Positions 1 to 5,092 of a DNA stretch of 5,092 nt are shown piece after piece; within the stretch, counting starts at the first letter, position 1; each line of letters begins with the position of its first letter. The DNA comes from an uncultured Sutterella sp. (lineage in GTDB: Bacteria; Pseudomonadota; Gammaproteobacteria; Burkholderiales; Burkholderiaceae_F): contig USAL01000126.1 in assembly GCA_900552545.1 (NCBI GenBank), positions 1-5,092 on the forward strand, given 5' to 3'. The translations under genes were made by a program, and so were the position numbers. Below the pieces are notes generated by a model. The model made no database searches. It was not told where the DNA came from and worked only from the letters and a program-made list of their open reading frames with translations.

Positions 1-14
1 AGGACGTCGCGTAG

Positions 15-965
15 GCCGCGACCTCCGGCCACGGGTCCACTATCTTTCTGGGTGTTGCCGTCTCCTTGAAGGCGACCTGGCTGGCTGTTCTCGCGGTGGT
101 CGGCGCCTTTCTCGTGAGCTACTGGCTTGCGGGCCTCTACGGCATCGCCATCGCCGCGACCTCCATGCTTACGATGGCGGGCATCGTCGTTGCGCTTGAC
201 GCCTACGGTCCCATCACCGACACCGCGGGCGGCATCGCTGAAATGAGCGAGCTCGACGAAAAGGTGCGCGCCGTGACCGATCCCCTTGACGCCGTGGGCA
301 ACACCACCAAGGCCGTCACCAAGGGCTACGCCATCGGCTCTGCGGGTCTTGCCGCACTCGTGCTCTTTGCCGACTACACGCACGCTCTGAAGCAGACCTT
401 CAACATCGACTTCACCTTTGACCTCTCCAACCCGAGCGTCATTGCCGGCCTCATCATCGGCGGTCTGATCCCCTACCTCTTCGGCGCCATGGCCATGGAA
501 GCCGTCGGCCGCGCCGCGGGCAGCGTCGTGCATGAAGTGCGCCGCCAGTTCAAGGAGATCAAGGGCATCATGGAAGGCAAGGCCAAGCCCGACTACTCCA
601 AGGCCGTGGGCATGCTCACGGGCGCAGCCATCAAGGAAATGATCGTTCCCTCGATCCTTCCCGTGATCGTGCCGATCCTCGTGGGGCTCATCCTTGGTCC
701 GCAGGCTCTGGGCGGCGTGCTGATGGGCACCATCGTCACCGGCCTTTTCGTGGCCATCGCGATGACCACCGGCGGCGGCGCCTGGGACAATGCCAAGAAG
801 TACATTGAAGACGGTCACTTCGGCGGCAAGGGCAGCGATTCGCACAAGGCGGCCGTCACGGGCGACACCGTGGGCGACCCTTACAAGGACACCGCCGGCC
901 CCGCCGTCAACCCGCTCATCAAGATCATCAACATCGTGGCGCTTCTGATCGTGCCGCTGCTCTAA
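15..965 (+). CDS. hppA: Membrane-bound proton-translocating pyrophosphatase, C-terminal part (5' end outside window or interrupted)
   Basis: This protein hydrolyses pyrophosphate to two phosphates and uses the energy to pump protons across the cytoplasmic membrane. The fragment has about seven hydrophobic segments, as expected for the last part of the usual 16-helix protein. Family motifs are clear: the D-x6-D acidic pair (bases 198-200 and 219-221) followed by AGGIAEM, then GNTTKAVTKGYAIGSA, then GGAWDNAKKYIEDG (774-815) and TGDTVGDPYKDTAGPA (858-905) near the C-terminus. Lys at 309-311 and Thr at 318-320 match the known signature of the potassium-independent subclass. A TTG at 66 could be called as a start, but family-like sequence (AATSGHGSTIFLG) continues in frame upstream of it, so 66 is not the true start. 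Reading further back, TAG at 12-14 breaks the frame, although the codons before it (Asp-Val-Ala) still fit the family. The gene is therefore either interrupted or carries a sequence error. The family is certain; intactness is not. Confidence 0.93.
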   Translation, partial: AATSGHGSTIFLGVAVSLKATWLAVLAVVGAFLVSYWLAGLYGIAIAATSMLTMAGIVVALDAYGPITDTAGGIAEMSELDEKVRAVTDPLDAVGNTTKAVTKGYAIGSAGLAALVLFADYTHALKQTFNIDFTFDLSNPSVIAGLIIGGLIPYLFGAMAMEAVGRAAGSVVHEVRRQFKEIKGIMEGKAKPDYSKAVGMLTGAAIKEMIVPSILPVIVPILVGLILGPQALGGVLMGTIVTGLFVAIAMTTGGGAWDNAKKYIEDGHFGGKGSDSHKAAVTGDTVGDPYKDTAGPAVNPLIKIINIVALLIVPLL

Positions 966-975
966 TGACCTCTGA

Positions 976-1013
976 TTGACGAGCCCCGAAGAATTTTCAA
1001 AGGGGCTCATCAA
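976..1013 (+). other. Hairpin just after hppA, without a T-run
   Basis: GAGCCCC (981-987) pairs with GGGGCTC (1002-1008). The stem extends outward past one mismatch through TTGA (976-979) and TCAA (1010-1013). No T-run follows, so this is not a terminator by itself. It sits 10 bases after the hppA stop and touches the next hairpin. It may protect the 3' end of the hppA message or help the terminator, which is inference. Confidence 0.5.
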
Positions 1014-1058
1014 GGCCGCAGCCCTTCCGGTTTTTCCGGGGCCTGCGGCCTTTCTTTT
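1012..1058 (+). terminator. Rho-independent terminator of hppA
   Basis: AAGGCCGCA (1012-1020) pairs perfectly with TGCGGCCTT (1044-1052). The inside can also fold, with CCGG (1027-1030) against CCGG (1036-1039) around a TTTTT loop. The 3' arm runs into TTTCTTTT, the U-tract expected of an intrinsic terminator. There is no matching A-run on the upstream side, so it should act only on + strand transcription. It lies 47 bases after the hppA stop and separates hppA from the lipoprotein gene. Confidence 0.85.
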
Positions 1059-1122
1059 GGGCGCCTCGGGATTTGTTCCTTCCTCCGAAAGAATGACCTC
1101 TGGATCGCACGGCGCAGGCACG

Positions 1123-1158
1123 CCGTTTGCGCAGCCTTTCTCCACTACAATGTAGCGG
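1123..1158 (+). promoter_or_regulatory. Candidate promoter for the lipoprotein gene
   Basis: TACAAT at 1146-1151 matches five of six bases of the sigma-70 -10 consensus and is the best such hexamer I see between the hppA terminator and the lipoprotein gene. No good -35 hexamer lies at the usual spacing: TTTGCG/TTGCGC at 1126-1132 is only 13-14 bases upstream. The -10 is embedded in the palindrome CTACAATGTAG (1145-1155), which could be an operator. Transcription from here would give a leader of about 145 bases. This is a tentative call from pattern only. Confidence 0.35.
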
Positions 1159-1302
1159 CAGCCTTTTTCGGAGAGGGCCTGGTTTTCAGGCAACGTCCCT
1201 CAAAAAAGTGCACCTGTCAAACGTCTGCATCCGCCAAGCGCGCCACTTTTTTTGCGCCGCTTTGCGGCATGCCGATTTTTTCTTTTTCGGAGAATCCAAG
1301 CC
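1159..1302 (+). other. Long T-rich 5' leader of the lipoprotein gene with several small hairpins
   Basis: This untranslated stretch contains GCCTG/CAGGC (1177-1181 and 1187-1191), AAAAAAGTG/CACTTTTTT (1202-1210 and 1244-1252, loop 33), GCCGC/GCGGC (1256-1260 and 1264-1268) and CCGA/TCGG (1272-1275 and 1287-1290). The last would cover part of the Shine-Dalgarno sequence. A 12-base sequence, CTTTTTCGGAGA, occurs at 1163-1174 and again at 1282-1293, where it contains the ribosome binding site. I do not recognise a known riboswitch or RNA family. Regulation through these structures is possible but unproven. Confidence 0.35.
1289..1293 (+). promoter_or_regulatory. Ribosome binding site fixing the GTG start of the lipoprotein
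   Basis: GGAGA lies nine bases before GTG 1303. It selects that start over the in-frame TTG at 1252, which lies upstream of this site and would put an arginine-rich stretch and an extra cysteine before the signal peptide. Confidence 0.75.
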
Positions 1303-2685
1303 GTGAATTTGCTGCGCCCCTCGCGCGCCGTCCTGCGCACATCGCTTCTCGTTGCCGCCGTCACCGGCGCCGCACTGGTTCTCAACGGCTGCTCCTCGCC
1401 TGCTCCGCAGCTGCAGCCCAAGGCCGACTACAAGGAATTCACCGACATCACCTGGAAGCCCGAAACCACGGCCCGCGCGCCGATGCGAAGCGTTGAGGTC
1501 GAAGTTGACCCCGTGGCAGCCCTGACCGAAGGCATCTACGCCTTCTACGACAACAACCGCAGCTTCCTGCAGATTCAGCCCGCGGGCGCAGGCCTCTGGG
1601 ACGTCTCGGAAATGATTGAAGCCGCGGGCGAGCGCACCTTCAGCTGGGGCGCGGGCGCGGCAACCCTTTATCGCGCCGGCGCCGCCGTTCCCAACAGCGG
1701 CCGCATGACGGTCGAGCAGTTGGCCGACGGCCGCGTGCTGCTGAGGAACGCGGGCGAAGCGCCCTTTAATCTCGCAATTGCCCTTCGCGCCTTCGATATC
1801 TCCGGAAAGCCCATCCGTCAGCTTCTGCGCAACAACAACAACCAGCCCGATGAGCTTGCCTGGTTCATGAAGGAGGACGCCCGGTTCCCGTCCGGTTCTC
1901 GCGCCTACCTCACGACCTATTGGCTGGGCGACGATGAAATCGTGCAGCCCTCCTCGAGCGCCTTTACGGGCGCCGCGAGCCTGGAGCGCCTGGTCGCCCA
2001 GTTCTCCAAGAAAAATCCGTTTTGCCTCTCGTACGTGAACCACATCGCGGCCCAGCCCTACGGCGTCGTCTTTGATGCGCCGCAGGCATCAAGGACGAGA
2101 AACGCGCGCCGTCAGCGCCTTCAGAAGCTTCCTGAGACCGGAACGTATTCGTTGGTGGGCGTCAACCGCAGCATCTTCTGCGAGCCCAACGCAACCGCCC
2201 CGCAGGCCTCCGGCACCTGGCGCATCCGCACCATCCAGGGCACCCGCGTGCTTGAGCTTCTGCCCGATGCAGGGGTCGCGAGTTCCGACATGGGCGTTCA
2301 GCCCGTCAACAGCAGCGCCATCACCGTGGGCTTTGCCGAGGTGATCAAGCCTGCCGCAGCGCAGACCGCAGGCCGCCGCACGGCGAAGGCGCGCTCCACG
2401 ACGGCCGTGGTGCCCGTGCGCATCGTTGCCAACAACCAGCCCGTGGTCGACTTCCGCTTGAAGTTCAATCCGACGGCGGCCGATGCCGTGAGCAAGGCGA
2501 TGCTTGAGGCTGAGGCCTCCCGCACGGCCTACACCGCTGGCGAAAAGGCCCGCATCAAGGCCCAGCTTGAAGCCGGCCGCAGGAACGATGCCGCCTCGCC
2601 CACCGCAGCCGCGCCTGCCGCTCCCGCAACGAGCGGAACGCAGGTTCAGGGCGATCCCCTGGGTGCGCTTTTGCTGCGCCAGTAA
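1303..2685 (+). CDS. Predicted outer-membrane lipoprotein of unknown function (460 residues)
   Basis: I do not recognise this family. The N-terminus is a lipoprotein signal peptide: arginines at 5, 8 and 12, a hydrophobic core at about 13-27, and the lipobox L27-N28-G29-C30. Cleavage and lipid attachment would be at Cys30. Ser at +2, rather than Asp, predicts sorting to the outer membrane, facing the periplasm. Asn at -2 is uncommon but tolerated. The mature protein is about 430 residues, with an apparently beta-rich body (about 60-345) and only two further cysteines, Cys241 (NPFCLSY) and Cys293 (SIFCEPN), which could form a disulfide. A basic linker (about 351-367) leads to a short beta stretch, a charged helix (about 391-427) and an Ala/Pro/Thr-rich tail (about 428-448). 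The GTG start is chosen for its ribosome binding site and for placing the signal peptide at the very N-terminus. Third-position GC bias is strong throughout, which supports real coding. It is flanked by terminators, so it may be transcribed alone. Confidence 0.85.
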   Translation: MNLLRPSRAVLRTSLLVAAVTGAALVLNGCSSPAPQLQPKADYKEFTDITWKPETTARAPMRSVEVEVDPVAALTEGIYAFYDNNRSFLQIQPAGAGLWDVSEMIEAAGERTFSWGAGAATLYRAGAAVPNSGRMTVEQLADGRVLLRNAGEAPFNLAIALRAFDISGKPIRQLLRNNNNQPDELAWFMKEDARFPSGSRAYLTTYWLGDDEIVQPSSSAFTGAASLERLVAQFSKKNPFCLSYVNHIAAQPYGVVFDAPQASRTRNARRQRLQKLPETGTYSLVGVNRSIFCEPNATAPQASGTWRIRTIQGTRVLELLPDAGVASSDMGVQPVNSSAITVGFAEVIKPAAAQTAGRRTAKARSTTAVVPVRIVANNQPVVDFRLKFNPTAADAVSKAMLEAEASRTAYTAGEKARIKAQLEAGRRNDAASPTAAAPAAPATSGTQVQGDPLGALLLRQ

Positions 2686-2740
2686 CCCCGGCAACCCCGG
2701 CATTGGGGCGTCACGCCGCGGAAAAACCGAATTTGCGCCA

Positions 2741-2780
2741 AAGCCTGACAAGGTCTCCCGCGAGGCCCATCGTCAGGCTT
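2741..2780 (+). promoter_or_regulatory. Inverted repeat before folD that competes with the terminator hairpin
   Basis: AAGCCTGAC (2741-2749) is an exact inverted repeat of GTCAGGCTT (2772-2780), with a 22-base loop. Bases 2774-2780 also belong to the following UUCG hairpin, so the two structures cannot form together. This is the geometry of an antiterminator/terminator pair. No ligand or RNA family is recognised, and chance or a simple long-stem terminator remain alternatives. Confidence 0.4.
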
Positions 2781-2797
2781 CGGCCTGTGCCTTTTTT
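2774..2797 (+). terminator. UUCG-capped terminator-like hairpin between the lipoprotein gene and folD
   Basis: CAGGC (2774-2778) pairs with GCCTG (2783-2787) around TTCG, the very stable C(UUCG)G tetraloop. TTTTTT follows at 2792-2797 after a four-base gap. It would end the lipoprotein transcript about 110 bases after its stop codon. Only 30 bases separate it from the folD start, too few for a full promoter with a usual leader. The folD promoter may therefore lie upstream of the hairpin, which would make it an attenuator, or the terminator may be leaky. Confidence 0.6.
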
Positions 2798-2815
2798 GAG
2801 CCTTTCAACCTTTTT

Positions 2816-2820
2816 GGAGA
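2816..2820 (+). promoter_or_regulatory. Ribosome binding site of folD
   Basis: GGAGA lies seven bases before ATG 2828 and follows a T-tract. It fixes the folD start. The open frame continues far upstream to 2504, inside the lipoprotein gene, but that extension has no family similarity. Confidence 0.85.
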
Positions 2821-2827
2821 CAACGTC

Positions 2828-3694
2828 ATGGCAGCTTCCATTCTTGACGGCAAGGCGCTTGCCGAACGCATCACCGATGAACTGCGCCCGCGCGCCGAGG
2901 CCCTCACCAAGGCCGGCCGCAAACCGGGTCTTGCAGTGATCCTCGTGGGCGACGACCCCGCCAGCCAGATCTACGTACGAAACAAGATCCGCGCCTGTGA
3001 GAAGGTGGGCATTGAAAGCCTCGAGTACCGCATGCCCAAGGAGACGACGCAGGCCGAGCTCCTCGCGCAGATCGAAGCGCTCAACAACGACGACAAGGTC
3101 GACGGCATTCTCGTGCAGCTCCCCTTGCCCGATCAGCTTTCAAGCGACGAGGTGATTGCGGCGATTTCGCCCGCCAAGGACGTCGACGGCTTTCATGTGG
3201 CTAGCGCCGGCGCGCTCATGACCGGCCGCCCGGGTTTTCTTCCCTGCACGCCCTACGGCGTGATGAAGATCATCGAATCGGCGGGCTACGACTTAAACGG
3301 CAAGCACGCCGTGGTCGTGGGCCGCAGCAACATCGTGGGCAAGCCCCAGGCGATGCTGCTTCTTCGCAAGCACGCCACCGTCACGATTACGCACAGCCGC
3401 ACGCCCGATCTCGCAGCCTTCCTGCGCCAGGCCGACGTGGTGGTCGCGGCCGTGGGCCGCGCCAAGCTCATCAAGGGCGACATGCTCAAGCCCGGATGCA
3501 TGGTGATCGACGTCGGCATGAACCGCGATGAGAACGGAAAGCTTTGCGGCGACGTCGACTTTGAGAGCGCCCGCGAGGTCGCCGGGTGGATTACGCCCGT
3601 TCCGGGCGGCGTGGGCCCGATGACGATCGCCATGCTGATGACGAACACGATTGAGGCGGCCGAGCGCCACGCCGCCGAGGCCAAGGCAGCCTAA
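2828..3694 (+). CDS. folD: Bifunctional methylenetetrahydrofolate dehydrogenase / methenyltetrahydrofolate cyclohydrolase
   Basis: FolD is a cytoplasmic enzyme that interconverts 5,10-methylene-, 5,10-methenyl- and 10-formyl-tetrahydrofolate using NADP. It supplies one-carbon units for purines and initiator formyl-methionine. The product is 288 residues, the usual full length. The catalytic region SQIYVRNK (46-53) holds Tyr49 and Lys53, equivalent to the known active-site Tyr and Lys. It is followed by VQLPLP (96-101), KDVDGFH (117-123, folate-binding Asp120) and PCTPYGVM (139-146). The NADP-binding Rossmann part shows VVGRSNIVGKP (163-173), and the C-terminal signature PVPGGVGPMTIAML is at 257-270. 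Every key motif is present, so the enzyme should be active. prlC starts 97 bases downstream with no convincing terminator between, so co-transcription is plausible. Upstream structures suggest possible attenuation, but no promoter is obvious. Confidence 0.97.
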   Translation: MAASILDGKALAERITDELRPRAEALTKAGRKPGLAVILVGDDPASQIYVRNKIRACEKVGIESLEYRMPKETTQAELLAQIEALNNDDKVDGILVQLPLPDQLSSDEVIAAISPAKDVDGFHVASAGALMTGRPGFLPCTPYGVMKIIESAGYDLNGKHAVVVGRSNIVGKPQAMLLLRKHATVTITHSRTPDLAAFLRQADVVVAAVGRAKLIKGDMLKPGCMVIDVGMNRDENGKLCGDVDFESAREVAGWITPVPGGVGPMTIAMLMTNTIEAAERHAAEAKAA

Positions 3695-3698
3695 GTTT

Positions 3699-3785
3699 TC
3701 TTATCGCTTCGAAGCCGCTCCCGTTGAGACCTCCCGTCGAGACGCGCGGTTCTTCGAAGGTACCTGTTTTTGTTTGCAGATAAGA
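3699..3785. repeat. Nested inverted repeats spanning the folD-prlC gap
   Basis: TCTTATC (3699-3705) is an exact inverted repeat of GATAAGA (3779-3785), enclosing almost the whole intergenic region. Inside, the self-complementary octamer CTTCGAAG occurs twice (3707-3714 and 3752-3759); the first sits within the 10-base palindrome GCTTCGAAGC. The copies can pair with each other or act as separate dyads. No T-run follows in a terminator position. A role as protein-binding sites or an mRNA processing hairpin is speculative. Confidence 0.4.
3718..3743 (+). repeat. Two adjacent 13-base tandem repeats before prlC
   Basis: CTCCCGTTGAGAC (3718-3730) is followed immediately by CTCCCGTCGAGAC (3731-3743), identical at 12 of 13 positions. 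The pair lies between the two CTTCGAAG octamers in the folD-prlC gap. It may be a regulator site or a replication-slippage duplication; the sequence does not decide. Confidence 0.6.
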
Positions 3786-3791
3786 CACTTC

Positions 3792-5092
3792 ATGACCAAT
3801 CCCCTGATTGACCAAGCGCGGCTTCTTGACTTTGCCGCGATCAAACCCGAACACGTCACGCCCGCCCTCGACGAGCTTTTGAAGAACGCCCAGGCCGCGT
3901 TGGAAAACGCCGCGAAGAACGCCCCCGGCTCGTGGGAAACCACGGTTGAACCACTTGAAGCGGCGCTCACCAAGCTCTCGCGCGGCTGGGGCGCCGTGGG
4001 GCACCTGATGGGCGTGATGGACTCGCCCGAATGGCGCGAGGCCTTCAACGCCAACCTGCCGCGCGTGGCGCAGTTCTACATCACGCTCTCGCAGAACGAA
4101 TCGCTCTTTGCGCGCTACAAGGAAATTGAAGCGGGGGCGTCCTTCTCGTCGCTTGATCCCCTCAAGCAGCGCGTCGTCGCGCACGAAATCCGCGACTTCC
4201 GTCTCTCGGGCGCCGAGCTCGCCCCTGAACCCAAGGCGCGCTTGAAGGCCCTTGAGGAGGAATCAAGCCAACTGAGCCAGAAGTTCAGCGAAAACCTTCT
4301 TGACGCGACGAACGCCTTTACGTTGGACGTCACCGATGAAGCGGAACTCGACGGGATTCCTGAAGACATCCGCGAGATGTACGCGCATGAAGCCAAGGCC
4401 GCAGGTGTTGAAGGCTGGCGCATCACGCTACAGATTCCGAGCTACCTGCCCGCCATGCAGTACGCCAACAACCGTGCGTTGCGCGAAAAGCTCTACCGCG
4501 CCTACAGCACGCGCGCAAGCGACCTCGACAAGCCCGAGCGCGACAACACGCCGGTGATCGCGCGCCTCCTCACGATCCGCCACGAAGAGGCGGCGCTTCT
4601 GTGCATGAAGGACTATGCCGAAGTCTCGCTTGCGACCAAGATGGCCAAGGACCCGCAGCGCGTGATCGACTTTCTCGAGTCGCTTGCCAAGCGCGCCAAG
4701 CCCAAGGCCGAGGCCGACTTTGCGGAGCTTACCGCCTATGCGGCGGAGAAACTCGGCATCGACAAGCTCGAGCCCTGGGACACGACCTGGGCAAGCGAAA
4801 AGCTGCGCCACGCCAAGTACAACTACAGCGGCCAGGAAGTACGCCGCTACTTCACGCTGCCTGCGGTCTTCTCGGGCATGTTCCGCATGGTCGAAAACCT
4901 CTTTGACATCCGCATCACGCCCGACACCGCCCCCGTCTGGCACCCCGACGTGCAGTTCTGGCGAATTTCGGACAAGTCGGGCAACCTGATCGCGCAGTTT
5001 TATACCGACCTCTACGCACGCGCGAGCAAGCGCGGCGGCGCCTGGATGGACAACGACAGCACCTATGCGGTGCTCCCGGACAAGTCGGTGCG
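3792..5092 (+). CDS. prlC: Oligopeptidase A, M3-family zinc metallopeptidase (N-terminal 433 residues; cut by window end)
   Basis: Oligopeptidase A is a cytoplasmic thimet-type metallopeptidase that degrades short peptides, including cleaved signal peptides. The start MTNPLI matches the E. coli protein start (MTNPLL), which supports ATG 3792 although no strong Shine-Dalgarno sequence precedes it. Stretches close to E. coli PrlC include SYLPAMQYANN (217-227), REKLYRAYSTRASD (231-244), the LEPWD segment (326-330), VWHPDVQFW (382-390) and YTDLYARASKRGGAWMD (404-420). The protein should be about 680 residues. The zinc-binding HEFGH motif and the rest of the catalytic domain lie beyond base 5092, so catalytic integrity cannot be judged. 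No frame disruption is seen. It probably shares a transcript with folD, which lies 97 bases upstream. Confidence 0.95.
   Translation, partial: MTNPLIDQARLLDFAAIKPEHVTPALDELLKNAQAALENAAKNAPGSWETTVEPLEAALTKLSRGWGAVGHLMGVMDSPEWREAFNANLPRVAQFYITLSQNESLFARYKEIEAGASFSSLDPLKQRVVAHEIRDFRLSGAELAPEPKARLKALEEESSQLSQKFSENLLDATNAFTLDVTDEAELDGIPEDIREMYAHEAKAAGVEGWRITLQIPSYLPAMQYANNRALREKLYRAYSTRASDLDKPERDNTPVIARLLTIRHEEAALLCMKDYAEVSLATKMAKDPQRVIDFLESLAKRAKPKAEADFAELTAYAAEKLGIDKLEPWDTTWASEKLRHAKYNYSGQEVRRYFTLPAVFSGMFRMVENLFDIRITPDTAPVWHPDVQFWRISDKSGNLIAQFYTDLYARASKRGGAWMDNDSTYAVLPDKSV

Noticed and set aside
66..965. TTG 66 as the true start of a 299-residue protein
   Set aside because: In-frame pyrophosphatase-like sequence continues upstream of 66, so this is an internal Leu codon of hppA.
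1252..1302. TTG 1252 as the lipoprotein start
   Set aside because: No ribosome binding site precedes it, and it would place an unnatural Arg/Phe stretch before a complete signal peptide that begins at GTG 1303.
1186..2043. Long minus-strand open frame opposite the lipoprotein gene
   Set aside because: It is a shadow of the GC-rich coding bias of the + strand gene. Its product is low-complexity Gly/Ala/Arg-rich with no recognisable domain.
1303..2685. VirB9/TrbG-type conjugation lipoprotein
   Set aside because: The beta-rich lipoprotein suggested it, but the characteristic VirB9 C-terminal motifs are not visible and no conjugation genes are nearby.
2089..2751. Minus-strand open frame across the lipoprotein 3' end
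   Set aside because: It is a compositional shadow that runs through the lipoprotein coding region and into the terminator region; no family features.
2504..2827. N-terminal extension of folD
   Set aside because: It overlaps the lipoprotein gene in another frame and lacks folate-enzyme similarity. ATG 2828 has a good ribosome binding site and gives the normal FolD length.
2686..2827. ZTP or THF riboswitch upstream of folD
   Set aside because: I considered this because of the gene downstream, but could not find the conserved core of either class by eye. Only the alternative-pairing observation is kept.
4428..4943. Minus-strand open frame opposite prlC
   Set aside because: It is antisense to strongly conserved prlC coding sequence, with no start signal or domain of its own.

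Overview
The window is a GC-rich stretch of bacterial chromosome with all supported genes on the + strand. It looks like ordinary housekeeping sequence around one unrecognised lipoprotein gene. The FolD and oligopeptidase A sequences, and my memory of folD lying next to an M3 peptidase gene in Burkholderiales, suggest a betaproteobacterium. A gut Sutterellaceae member is a guess, since no rRNA or other phylogenetic marker is present. I see no tRNA, rRNA, CRISPR array, insertion sequence or integrase.

Layout. (1) Bases 1-965 hold the C-terminal part of a membrane-bound proton-pumping pyrophosphatase (hppA). Its reading frame carries an in-frame TAG at 12-14, although pyrophosphatase-like sequence runs through on both sides. 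(2) Bases 966-1302 (337 bases without a gene) hold a hairpin, a strong intrinsic terminator (1012-1058), a possible promoter on an 11-base palindrome (about 1145-1155), and a long T-rich leader. (3) Bases 1303-2685 encode a 460-residue lipoprotein of unknown function, starting at a GTG with a good ribosome binding site. (4) Bases 2686-2827 hold a UUCG-capped terminator-like hairpin, and an upstream segment that could pair with the same bases instead. (5) Bases 2828-3694 encode complete FolD. (6) Bases 3695-3791 hold a tandem 13-base repeat and inverted repeats, with no clear terminator. (7) Bases 3792-5092 encode the first 433 residues of oligopeptidase A (prlC), cut by the window end before its zinc site.

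How they relate. hppA is closed by its own terminator and is probably a separate transcription unit. The lipoprotein gene probably has its own promoter. folD and prlC are close together with no clear terminator between them, so they may share a transcript, although their functions (one-carbon folate metabolism and peptide degradation) are not obviously linked. The items most worth a second look are the TAG in hppA, the unknown lipoprotein, the alternative-pairing leader before folD, and the tandem repeat before prlC. I found no convincing new multi-gene system.
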